Below, one piece after another: positions 26,217 to 35,381 of a DNA stretch of 64,000 nucleotides. This stretch comes from Advenella incenata. GTDB taxonomy: Bacteria > Pseudomonadota > Gammaproteobacteria > Burkholderiales > Burkholderiaceae_B. The position numbers and the translations under genes are program-made. Location of the stretch: positions 1,240,001 through 1,304,000 of the forward strand of contig NZ_SHKO01000001.1 of the NCBI RefSeq assembly GCF_004217095.1, read 5' to 3'. The number at the start of each line of letters is the position of its first letter. Positions within the stretch are counted from its first letter, which is position 1. Under the pieces are notes generated by a model. The model did not search any database and was not told the origin of the DNA. It saw only the letters and a program-made list of their open reading frames with translations.

Positions 26217-28943
26217 ATGGATACCCCGGTGCCCGTCCAGCTGGTTCAGACTATGACAGATGAGATACGCGTTACCCGTTCGATCTGCTGCTATTGTGGC
26301 ACGGGCTGCGGTGTGCGTATTCACAGCAAGGGTGAGCAGGTGCTGTCTGTGGATGGTGATATGGATCATCCATCCAACGCGGGGCTGCTGTGCAGCAAGG
26401 GCATGGCGCTGCCCGGCACGATACGACGGGATACGACAAGGGTATTGCACGCGCGCCTGCGCGACAGGCAGACGGGCAACTATCGCCAGATCGATATGTC
26501 CGAGGCCTTTGATGTTGCGGCAAGGGTGATCAGCAGTACCGTGCGTGAAGCCGGGCCGCAGGCCATGGGCTTTTATTTGTCGGGCCAGTTGCTGACCGAG
26601 GATTACGCCATTTTCAACAAAATGGCCCGGGTCCTGGTGGGAACCAATAACATCGACACCAACTCTCGGTTGTGCATGTCCAGCGCCGTGACCGGATACA
26701 AAATGACGCTTGGCGCCGATGCGCCACCGGCAAGCTATGAGGATATCGCGCTGGCCGATACGGTCCTGATCGCCGGTTCGAATATGGCCTATGCACATCC
26801 GGTATTGTTTCGGCGGCTGATGCTGGCACGGCAGGCGCGCCCGCACATGAAGATTATTGTGATCGACCCGCGCAATACGGACACAGCACAGGCAGCTGAT
26901 CTGCACCTGGCCGTGACGCCGGGGGCAGACGTGGCGCTGTTTCATGCGATGCTCAACGTCATGGTCTGGGAAGACCTGATCGACGGCGACTATATTGCGC
27001 GCTACACGGAGGGTTTCCCGGCGCTGAAGGATCGCATTCGGGAATTTACGCCTGCAGCAGCCGAGGATGTATGTGGTGTCGCTGCCGCCGATATTGTGAC
27101 TGCGGCCCGATGGTTTGCCCAAAGCGCCGCGACGTTATCGCTCTACACCATGGGCCTGAACCAGTCCAGCAGCGGCACGGCCAAGAACATGTCGTTGATT
27201 CACTTGCATCTGGCTACCGGTCATATCGGCCGACCGGGCACAGGTCCATTTTCGCTGACCGGCCAGCCCAATGCTATGGGAGGGCGCGAAGCCGGCGCCA
27301 TGGCGACCCTGTTGCCAGGACATCGCGACCCGGCCAATGCGAGGCATCGCCAGGAGGTTGCCGCCTTGTGGGGGACCGATAGTTTACCGGAGGCGCCGGG
27401 ATATCCTGCCATTGCCATGTTTGATGCGTTGCTGGAAAAACGTATTCGGGTGCTCTGGATTGCGGCCACGAACCCGGCACAGTCATTGCCCGATCAGGCC
27501 AGGGTTCGCAGGGCAATGCAGAATGCAGACTTCGTGATTGTGCAGGAAGCGTATGCCGATTCGGAAACGCTGGCCTATGCTGATCTGATTCTGCCGGCTG
27601 CGACCTGGCCTGAAAAGGAAGGCACGGTCACCAATTCTGAGCGCCGAATCAGTCGTGTACGGGCAGCCATTTCGGCGCCGGGCGATGCGCTGGCAGACTG
27701 GAAGATTGTGCAACAGGTGGCGCAGCGCGTGGCCCGCCTGATTGCACCGGCCAAGGAGGCCCTGTTCAATTACGCCGACGAAGCGCAAATTTTTGCCGAG
27801 CACGCGGCGCTGACGGCCGGGCGCGATTTGGACTATAGCGCGGTCAGCTTTGATCTGCTGGAGCAGCTTGGCCCGGTGCAGTGGCCGTTCGTGCAGACGG
27901 GCACCCCCCGCCTGTATACCGATCACGTCTTTGCTACGGCAAACGGGCGAGCCCGCTTTGCCGATGTAGGCTACGTTGCGCCTGTTGAAAATATCTCGGC
28001 GCATTACCCGCTGCGCCTGACGACCGGACGCTTGCGTGATCACTGGCATACCATGACCCGGACCGCTCTATCGCAGACGCTGATCGGTCACGTGGAAGAG
28101 CCCGTGATTCACCTGCATCCGTCCGATATGGCGCGCTATCGCATTGGCAGCCAGGCGCTGGTCACAGTCAAATCCCGGCGCGCCCAGCTGGTGTTGCCGG
28201 CGCAAGCCGACGACACGCTTAAACCCGGTTGCGCCTTTGTGCCGATGCACTGGGGTAGTCGTTTTATGGCCGGAGTCGGTATCAACGGGCTGACCCATGG
28301 CGCAACCGATCCGGATTCAGGGCAGCCTGAGCTCAAGCACTGCGTCGTTGGCGTGGCGCTTTACAAGCCACTATGGCAGGCGGTGGCATGGGTACGCGGC
28401 GATGCGGTCGCACTGCAGCGCACGCTGTCTGGCTGGCTAAATGAATTTGATTACGCCATTGCCGTGCCCGTGGCTACCGGTGACGGTGGCTTGCGCCTGC
28501 GCTTGGCCGCCAGAGCCGTACCTGAACGGGCGCGACTGGAACAACTGTTGATGGATCTGGGTATTGCCGATACGGACGTGGCATTTGATGATCCTGCGCG
28601 AGGCATCTATCGGCGAGTGCGCTGCATTGACGGTCGGGTGGCCGTCTATTGCCTGGCCGGTACAGGTCTGAATGCCGAGGATGCCCTGAATGACTGGGCC
28701 GATACTGGTGTACGGCCCGAGCCGCTACTGGCGGTGCTATTGGGCAAATCACAAATGAAACCGCGGGCACGCATTGTGTGTGCCTGTAATGGCGTGACCG
28801 ACGCACAGATTGTTGACGGTATTCGCAACGGCATGGATCTGCCAGCGCTCAAGCAAAATCTCAATTGTGGTACAGGGTGTGGATCCTGTGTCGTGCAAAT
28901 CAATCAAATGATCAACCGGTATGCCGGTACGGAGGCACTATGA
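26217..28943 (+). CDS. nasA: Assimilatory nitrate reductase catalytic subunit
   Basis: Molybdopterin enzyme reducing nitrate to nitrite in the cytoplasm; 908 residues. The N-terminal [4Fe-4S] site is CCYCGTGC with a fourth Cys in GLLCSKG (residues about 23-62). Molybdopterin oxidoreductase domains follow (LSGQLLTEDYAIFNKMAR; MGLNQSSSGTAKN), then a molybdopterin dinucleotide-binding domain near residues 600-700. The C-terminus carries a BFD-like [2Fe-2S] domain (VCACNGVTD near 860, CGTGCGSC near 888), as in NasA/NasC of proteobacteria. That domain probably receives electrons. The stop overlaps the cobA start by 4 bp. Confidence 0.94.
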   Translation: MDTPVPVQLVQTMTDEIRVTRSICCYCGTGCGVRIHSKGEQVLSVDGDMDHPSNAGLLCSKGMALPGTIRRDTTRVLHARLRDRQTGNYRQIDMSEAFDVAARVISSTVREAGPQAMGFYLSGQLLTEDYAIFNKMARVLVGTNNIDTNSRLCMSSAVTGYKMTLGADAPPASYEDIALADTVLIAGSNMAYAHPVLFRRLMLARQARPHMKIIVIDPRNTDTAQAADLHLAVTPGADVALFHAMLNVMVWEDLIDGDYIARYTEGFPALKDRIREFTPAAAEDVCGVAAADIVTAARWFAQSAATLSLYTMGLNQSSSGTAKNMSLIHLHLATGHIGRPGTGPFSLTGQPNAMGGREAGAMATLLPGHRDPANARHRQEVAALWGTDSLPEAPGYPAIAMFDALLEKRIRVLWIAATNPAQSLPDQARVRRAMQNADFVIVQEAYADSETLAYADLILPAATWPEKEGTVTNSERRISRVRAAISAPGDALADWKIVQQVAQRVARLIAPAKEALFNYADEAQIFAEHAALTAGRDLDYSAVSFDLLEQLGPVQWPFVQTGTPRLYTDHVFATANGRARFADVGYVAPVENISAHYPLRLTTGRLRDHWHTMTRTALSQTLIGHVEEPVIHLHPSDMARYRIGSQALVTVKSRRAQLVLPAQADDTLKPGCAFVPMHWGSRFMAGVGINGLTHGATDPDSGQPELKHCVVGVALYKPLWQAVAWVRGDAVALQRTLSGWLNEFDYAIAVPVATGDGGLRLRLAARAVPERARLEQLLMDLGIADTDVAFDDPARGIYRRVRCIDGRVAVYCLAGTGLNAEDALNDWADTGVRPEPLLAVLLGKSQMKPRARIVCACNGVTDAQIVDGIRNGMDLPALKQNLNCGTGCGSCVVQINQMINRYAGTEAL

Positions 28944-29767
28944 CAAATATCATAAAGCGGATGTCGGCAAGCGATGCTGCCGTGGGCAAGGTCTGGCTGG
29001 TCGGCGCCGGCCCGGGCGATGCAGAACTGCTCACGCTAAAGGCCTATAGGATATTGCAAGGCGCAGATGTCTGGTTGGTGGACGATCTGATCAGCGAGGA
29101 TATTCTGGCGCTGGCGCCCACCCATGTCCGCATCGTCCCTGTAGGCAAGCGTGGGGGCTGTCCTTCCACTGCGCAAAGTTTTATTTTGCGCCTGATGGCG
29201 CGCTATGCTCGCTCAGGGCTGCAGGTGGCCAGGGTCAAGGGGGGCGACCCATTTATTTTCGGTCGTGGCGGTGAAGAACTGGCATGGCTTGCCGAACAGG
29301 GTATTGCCGCTGAAGCGGTGGGTGGCATAACTGCCGGTCTGGCTGCGGCCAGCGCGCTGGGCCTGCCATTGACCCATCGCGCGATTGCGCGCGGCGTGGT
29401 TTTTGTGACGGCCCATACTGCCGATGGCGCTGCCCCCGACTGGCGGGCCCTGGCGCAAAGTGAGCTCACGCTGGTTTGTTATATGGGCATGAGCCGAAAC
29501 GAACAACTGCAGCAGGATATGTTGCAGGCCGGCTTTGCCGGCGATCTGCCCGTCGCTGTCGTTGAGCGCGTGACCTGTCGAAATGAACGCCGTCTGTTTA
29601 CGACGCTGCAAGCCATGTCGGCAGACATTAGCGCCGCTGAATTAGGTAGTCCTGCGTTGCTGATTATCGGCAGGGCGGTGGCGCATCGGGCACAGGCCCG
29701 GGCGCAAGCAGAATGTGCGACGCAAGGCATATTTGATGCGATGACCGTTCAAGCGGCATGTCTGTGA
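28940..29767 (+). CDS. cobA: Uroporphyrinogen-III C-methyltransferase
   Basis: A 275-residue SAM-dependent methyltransferase that makes precorrin-2, the precursor of siroheme needed by NirB and by sulfite reductase. Family motifs: VWLVGAGPGDAELLTLKA near residue 23, KRGG near 73, RVKGGDPFIFGRGGEE near 102, and GITAGLAAASALGLPLTHR near 130. An in-frame GGAGG precedes the ATG, which overlaps the nasA stop. It is the last gene of the nitrate operon and duplicates the C-terminal activity of CysG (33624-35039). Confidence 0.92.
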   Translation: MTNIIKRMSASDAAVGKVWLVGAGPGDAELLTLKAYRILQGADVWLVDDLISEDILALAPTHVRIVPVGKRGGCPSTAQSFILRLMARYARSGLQVARVKGGDPFIFGRGGEELAWLAEQGIAAEAVGGITAGLAAASALGLPLTHRAIARGVVFVTAHTADGAAPDWRALAQSELTLVCYMGMSRNEQLQQDMLQAGFAGDLPVAVVERVTCRNERRLFTTLQAMSADISAAELGSPALLIIGRAVAHRAQARAQAECATQGIFDAMTVQAACL

Positions 29768-29999
29768 ATCAGGCGCTTCGGATGTCTCCTATTTCAAAAT
29801 AGTGCGTGCTCGCATGCAGCGAGACGGGAACAATAATAAGCACTGCACACGCAGGACGCCCTTACGTGCCAATCTGTGGATATTGCCGCGAATAAACCGT
29901 GCTGCTGTGCGCTCAGCTGTCATTGCTGATGCAGACATTTAGTGCGTATTTTAGATATCAGTGTTGATGTTGCTGGCACAGATTAACGGGAATTCCCAA
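29768..29999. other. Spacer between cobA and the first repeat cassette
   Basis: No gene or clear signal is visible. There is a 6-bp inverted repeat (CTATTT/AAATAG) near 29789 without a T-run, so no evident intrinsic terminator for the nitrate operon. Confidence 0.5.
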
Positions 30000-30130
30000 G
30001 TGATTATTTGAATCAAACCCGGTCTGAACACCCCCGCGATAAATGCAGAATATCTGCGCTGTGCTGATGGTCAGTGCAGACGGTAAAAGGGCCCGACCGA
30101 AGCCGGGCCCTGCCTGATAAGTAGGATACG

Positions 30131-30208
30131 ATGAAGCATATCGTATTACATCTTATCCTGATCGGTATATCGCTGGTGTTGCTAGTGTATAGCGCGCCAG
30201 CTTATTGA
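30131..30208 (+). CDS. Small hydrophobic peptide, copy 1 (putative type I toxin)
   Basis: A 25-residue peptide: start MKHIVLHL, hydrophobic core LILIGISLVLLV, end YSAPAY. It has a short cationic N-terminus and a single membrane-spanning stretch, like Ibs toxins of E. coli, which also end in SAY. The ribosome binding site is the weaker TAGGA, where copies 2 and 3 have AGGAGG. The 5' leader contains a hairpin at 30059-30079 and the GGCCCG hairpin at 30089-30110. The ORF is fully covered by the predicted antisense RNA. Function is inferred from layout; toxicity is untested. Confidence 0.7.
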   Translation: MKHIVLHLILIGISLVLLVYSAPAY

Positions 30209-30214
30209 TCAGGA

Positions 30215-30239
30215 ACCGGTGGACTTAGCCCCCACCGGT
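30215..30239 (+). terminator. Hairpin after small peptide, copy 1
   Basis: ACCGGTGG / CCACCGGT, 8 bp, starting 7 bp after the stop, followed by TTCAGGTTTTAATTT. The T-run is interrupted, so it is a possible but not strong sense terminator. Confidence 0.5.
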
Positions 30240-30249
30240 TTCAGGTTTT

Positions 30250-30278
30250 AATTTACTTAATCGTGTTTAGTATGTCAA
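30250..30278 (-). promoter_or_regulatory. Antisense promoter, cassette 1
   Basis: On the minus strand, TTGACA (30278-30273), a 17-bp spacer, then TAAATT (30255-30250). The -35 is a perfect consensus and the -10 matches four of six bases. Confidence 0.8.
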
Positions 30279-30420
30279 CCTCGTATTTTCCGAGGGTAAA
30301 GATGTAGTTTGGACTGAACTTCCGTGTTCATTTCTCCCAGTAAACGTATCGGTTTGCATTGCAGATAGAACAACACAGCGATGCAGCAGAGGTCAACAAG
30401 TCGAAGAATAAAAAAATGAG

Positions 30421-30516
30421 GAAATGAAGAAATGAAGAAATGAAGAAATGTAGAAATGTAGAAATGTAGAAATGTAGAAATGTAGAAATGTAGAAATGTA
30501 GAAATGTAGAAATGTA
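30421..30516. repeat. Octanucleotide tandem repeat, 12 units
   Basis: Three units GAAATGAA are followed by nine units GAAATGTA, then a partial GAAA to 30520. The tract sits between cassettes 1 and 2. The opposite strand is open as a repetitive eight-residue frame (FLHFYIST), but there is no sign of a real gene. Unit length 8 means slippage would shift any frame. Confidence 0.97.
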
Positions 30517-30697
30517 GAAAGCCCGTGCCGGCCTAAAAAACAAACGAAACTATCGGTGATTGCGAAGCGATCATTTGAATCAAACCCGGTCTGAACATGC
30601 CTGCGATAAATGCAAAATACCACGGCTGTGCTGATGGTTGGTACAGACGGTAAAAAGGCCCGACCGAAGCCGGGCCTTACCTGATAAGGAGGATACG

Positions 30698-30775
30698 ATG
30701 AGACGAATCGTATTACAACTTATCCTGATCGGTATATCGCTGGTATTGCTAGCGTATAGCACACCAGCTTATTGA
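30698..30775 (+). CDS. Small hydrophobic peptide, copy 2 (putative type I toxin)
   Basis: A 25-residue peptide starting MRRIVLQL, with core LILIGISLVLLA and end YSTPAY. AGGAGG lies seven bases before the ATG, the best ribosome binding site of the three. Just before it, GATAAG can pair with CTTATC in codons 8-9, and CCTGAT (30680-30685) with ATCAGG at the stop (30775-30780), so the start region could be hidden by long-range pairing as in known type I toxin mRNAs. No sense promoter with good -35/-10 could be assigned; a conserved GATAAAT upstream of the first hairpin is a candidate -10. Confidence 0.75.
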   Translation: MRRIVLQLILIGISLVLLAYSTPAY

Positions 30776-30781
30776 TCAGGG

Positions 30782-30806
30782 ACCGGTGGGCTAGGACCCC
30801 ACCGGT
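30782..30806 (+). terminator. Hairpin after small peptide, copy 2
   Basis: ACCGGTGGG / CCCACCGGT, perfect 9-bp stem with a 7-nt loop, followed by TTCAGGTTTTAATTT. Probable sense transcript end. Confidence 0.55.
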
Positions 30807-30816
30807 TTCAGGTTTT

Positions 30817-30845
30817 AATTTACTTAATCATGATTGGTATGTCAA
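30817..30845 (-). promoter_or_regulatory. Antisense promoter, cassette 2
   Basis: Minus strand TTGACA (30845-30840), 17-bp spacer, TAAATT (30822-30817); same design as copy 1. Confidence 0.8.
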
Positions 30846-31153
30846 CTTCGTATTTTCCGAGGGCACAAATAGACCCCGATTGCGTTGCTCATTTTTTTTC
30901 AGGTAAACATACCGTCCTGCATTACAGATACTAAAAATAAAGCGATGTAGTTGAAGTCAATAAGATAATGGGCAAAGCTCCCCGCAGATAGTCCATATGA
31001 ATGGAACTGTCGGCGATTACGAAGCGATCATTTGAATCAAACCCGGTCTGAACACGCCCGCGATAAATGCAAAATATCTGCGCTGTGCTGATGGTTAGCA
31101 CAGACGGTAAAAAGCCCGACCGAGGCCGGGCCTTACCTGATAAGGAGGATACG

Positions 31154-31231
31154 ATGCGTCGAATCGTATTACAACTTATCCTGATCGGTATATCGCTGAT
31201 ATTGCCAGCGTATAGCACACCAGCTTATTGA
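31154..31231 (+). CDS. Small hydrophobic peptide, copy 3 (putative type I toxin)
   Basis: A 25-residue peptide starting MRRIVLQL, core LILIGISLILPA, end YSTPAY. AGGAGG lies seven bases upstream. Arg2 is CGT here and AGA in copy 2, a two-base change that keeps the residue. Leu18 has become Pro, which may kink the membrane helix and weaken activity. Antisense promoter and terminator are retained. Confidence 0.7.
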   Translation: MRRIVLQLILIGISLILPAYSTPAY

Positions 31232-31237
31232 TCAGGG

Positions 31238-31262
31238 ACCGGTGGGCTAGGATCCCACCGGT
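31238..31262 (+). terminator. Hairpin after small peptide, copy 3
   Basis: ACCGGTGGG / CCCACCGGT, 9 bp, loop of 7, followed by TTCAGGTTTTAATTT as in the other copies. Confidence 0.55.
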
Positions 31263-31272
31263 TTCAGGTTTT

Positions 31273-31301
31273 AATTTACAAAATATATCCATAGCTGTCA
31301 A
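31273..31301 (-). promoter_or_regulatory. Antisense promoter, cassette 3
   Basis: Minus strand TTGACA (31301-31296), 17-bp spacer, TAAATT (31278-31273). The spacer and flanks are unrelated to copies 1 and 2, yet both boxes and the spacing are kept. Confidence 0.8.
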
Positions 31302-31423
31302 TTGTCAGCACAAGCAGTTTTACCGACAGCATCACAACAGGGATACGTGCACCGCACGACACATGCTACCAACCCAACGTCGTACTGCCGGATTAGGTAG
31401 CACGTTTTTGCCGGTGCTCGCCA

Positions 31424-33472
<2,049 letters not shown>

Positions 33473-33623
33473 CTTGAACTGGGAAGTATAGGAGCTTATG
33501 CGGATCCAGACAAGTAAATCCGATGGATCCAGCAATTGTGCAGGCAATTAAAATGCGCTGCCCGGCAAACGGTGCCGGCATGCCGCCGCAGCGCGCATCG
33601 TGCATTGCTGCTACGCAGCAAGT

Positions 33624-35039
33624 TCAGGCGGCGTCTGTAATGACCGTGTTGATGGTGCCAGCCACGCTGTTTGCGCCTGAAAGCCGGGATTCATGTTGTA
33701 CTGCAGCGACTTCGCCAATGATGAACAGGGCCGGCGCTGCAGCTTGTGCTGCCAGCGCGTCCAGATCAGCCAATGTGCCCGCGTATACTTTTTGTGAGCG
33801 GCGTGTGGCATGACTGATCACGGCAACCGGTGTGTCGGCGTGACGACCGCGCTGCGTCAGTTCGCGGGTAATCCTTGCCGCATTCACCGTGCCCATGTAG
33901 ACCACAATGGTCTGGCGCGGCCGAGCCAGGGTATCCCAGTCAATCGCATTATCGTCACGACAGGTGTGGCCGGTAACAAACAGAACCGATTGCGAATGGT
34001 CGCGATGGGTCAGCGGGATGCCGGCATAGGCAGAGGCGCCCAGTGCGGCAGTGATGCCCGGGATCACCCGACAGGCAATGCCCTGGTCTGTGACTGCCTG
34101 CATTTCCTCGCCGCCACGTCCGAAAATAAAAGGATCCCCGCCCTTGAGCCGCACCACGCGCAGGCCTTTTCTGGCGTGGCTGATCAACAGTTCATTGATC
34201 TGGTCCTGTGGCACCGAATGGTGGCCGCCGCGTTTGCCTACCGGCACTCGCTCGGCATCGCGGCGGATCAGCGTCATTATTTCATCTGAAATCAGTGCGT
34301 CATGAAAGACAATGTCGGCTTGCTGGATGGCTTGCAGGGCGTTCAGGGTAAGCAGCCCGGGGTCTCCCGGGCCGGCACCCACCAGCGTGACTTCGCCCTG
34401 TTGCGGCACGCCGCTAGCCAGTTGCGCCTGCAGCAACGCCTCGGCGCCTGCCGTGTCGCCCGCCTGCGCAGCATCGGCAAAGCGGCTGCTGAACAGCATT
34501 TCCCAGAAACGCCGTCGTTCCGTCAGGGAACCAAGCTGTTGCTTGACCTTGCCACGCCAGCGTCCGGCAATCTGGGCCATATTGCCGAACTGCTGGGGAA
34601 TCAGGGTTTCCAGTTGCTGGCGCAATTGCCGGATAAGCACCGGCGCCGTGCCATTACTGCTAATGGCAATTTGCACGGGCGAACGGTCGATTACCGACGG
34701 AACGATATACGAACACAGTTGTGGATTGTCCACCACGTTGATCAGTTTTTTACGTGCTTCGGCGGCATCCGATACGGTCTGGTTGACAGCAGCATCGTCG
34801 GTGGCTGCAACGACCAGGAATACATCGTCCAGCCATTGCGCCTCAAATTGCTGCCCGCGCAGCAATACTTTGCCCTGTTCTATCCATAATTTCAGTTGTG
34901 GCGTCAGTTCCGGGGCTGCCAGGTGTACCTGGGCGCCGGCATCCAGCAGGGCGTGGGTCTTGCGCTCGGCCACTGTGCCACCGCCAATCACCAGTACGGG
35001 ACGTCCTGTGAGATTGGCAAATAAGGGAAAGGTCTGCAT
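33624..35039 (-). CDS. cysG: Siroheme synthase (multifunctional CysG)
   Basis: A 471-residue fusion. Residues 1-210 are the precorrin-2 dehydrogenase and ferrochelatase part (VIGGGTVAERKTHALLDAGA near residue 17). Residues about 215-460 are the uroporphyrinogen-III methyltransferase (LVGAGPGDPGLLTLNA near 217, KRGG near 267, RLKGGDPFIFGRGGEE near 296). I chose the ATG before QTFPLFANL because it aligns with E. coli CysG; the frame also has a TTG five codons earlier. It is divergent from cysJI, whose hemoprotein needs siroheme. Confidence 0.93.
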   Translation of the reverse strand: MQTFPLFANLTGRPVLVIGGGTVAERKTHALLDAGAQVHLAAPELTPQLKLWIEQGKVLLRGQQFEAQWLDDVFLVVAATDDAAVNQTVSDAAEARKKLINVVDNPQLCSYIVPSVIDRSPVQIAISSNGTAPVLIRQLRQQLETLIPQQFGNMAQIAGRWRGKVKQQLGSLTERRRFWEMLFSSRFADAAQAGDTAGAEALLQAQLASGVPQQGEVTLVGAGPGDPGLLTLNALQAIQQADIVFHDALISDEIMTLIRRDAERVPVGKRGGHHSVPQDQINELLISHARKGLRVVRLKGGDPFIFGRGGEEMQAVTDQGIACRVIPGITAALGASAYAGIPLTHRDHSQSVLFVTGHTCRDDNAIDWDTLARPRQTIVVYMGTVNAARITRELTQRGRHADTPVAVISHATRRSQKVYAGTLADLDALAAQAAAPALFIIGEVAAVQHESRLSGANSVAGTINTVITDAA

Positions 35040-35381
35040 CGTGTTTCGAGCCAAATGTGAAAGAAGAGCGGTTATATGGTTATTACATCTGTAATCGTAG
35101 TGTTTTTACAAATAATCGAAAAATATATATCTGCTTGTAGCTTAGACCTTTTAGTAATAAGAAGGTATCACATACGCGACAGGCTTATATAGATAGAGGT
35201 AATGTTGAAATGACATATCTGTCGTTCGTGCAGTGCGCAATCGTTGCTAGGATGAAACCCGTATAAATGGTAAATCGTCCACATAATTAGTAAACAATGA
35301 GTGACAAGCCGCCCATGGCACGGGTCTGACGACCACTTTTCTACTGGGTGAGTATTGTCCGTGCGCAGGGAAATCAGACAA
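35040..35381. promoter_or_regulatory. Divergent cysG-cysJ control region
   Basis: An AT-rich stretch between the two divergent genes, with no ORF of its own. It contains several A/T runs and is the natural place for promoters and CysB binding, but CysB sites are too degenerate for me to mark. Confidence 0.45.

Larger units (their letters stand above)
30085..30243 (-). ncRNA. Predicted antisense RNA of cassette 1
   Basis: From the -35/-10 pair at 30250-30278 a transcript would start near 30243 and end at a 10-bp stem with a UUCG tetraloop (30088-30111) followed by UUUU. The RNA of about 159 nt is complementary to the whole small ORF and its ribosome binding site. Predicted only, from promoter and terminator. 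Confidence 0.7.
30000..30402 (+). repeat. Tandem cassette copy 1 (small hydrophobic peptide plus antisense RNA)
   Basis: First of three diverged direct copies. Shared blocks in order: TTTGAATCAAACCCGGTCTGAACA, a GCGATAAATGCA block, a CTGTGCT hairpin, a GGCCCG hairpin, the ribosome binding site, the 25-codon ORF, an ACCGGTGG hairpin, an antisense promoter, a TCGTATTTTCCGAGGG block, and a tail with CAGTAAAC and GCAGATA. Homology to copy 2 runs to about 30402. Confidence 0.9.
30652..30810 (-). ncRNA. Predicted antisense RNA of cassette 2
   Basis: The transcript from the promoter at 30817-30845 would start near 30810 and stop at the terminator stem 30655-30678. On the minus strand this is a 10-bp stem closed by a cUUCGg tetraloop, then UUUUU. 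Length about 159 nt, complementary to ribosome binding site and ORF of copy 2. Confidence 0.75.
30546..30965 (+). repeat. Tandem cassette copy 2
   Basis: Second copy, beginning at AACTATCGGTGATTGCGAAG, a 5' block shared with copy 3 but not copy 1. All functional elements are present: leader hairpins, AGGAGG, ORF, 3' hairpin, antisense promoter. The tail to about 30965 matches copy 1 and is missing from copy 3. Confidence 0.9.
31109..31266 (-). ncRNA. Predicted antisense RNA of cassette 3
   Basis: Start near 31266 from the promoter at 31273-31301; end at the stem 31111-31134, loop CUCG, with UUUUU. One C of the stem has become U on the antisense strand, which keeps pairing as G-U. About 158 nt. 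Confidence 0.7.
31004..31284 (+). repeat. Tandem cassette copy 3 (3' truncated)
   Basis: Third copy, beginning GAACTGTCGGCGATTACGAAG. Homology ends just after the AATTTAC block near 31280, so the sequence beyond the antisense -10 is unrelated to copies 1 and 2. Confidence 0.9.

Noticed and set aside
30328-30543. Minus-strand open frame of repeated FLHFYIST units
   Set aside because: It is the translation of the 8-bp tandem repeat; composition is artificial, with no ribosome binding site or homology.
30580-31218. Two longer minus-strand frames (30580-30762 and 30931-31218) opposite cassettes 2 and 3
   Set aside because: They are the antisense reading of the cassette, not matched in position between copies beyond the shared sequence, and they lack start signals. 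The antisense product is better explained as RNA.
31154-31231. Leader peptide for attenuation of a downstream gene
   Set aside because: The next gene, thiC, is on the opposite strand, and the peptide has no run of one amino acid.
30000-31284. CRISPR array
   Set aside because: The repeats are about 280-420 bp long with an internal ORF, and the short repeat is an 8-mer without spacers. No cas genes are present.
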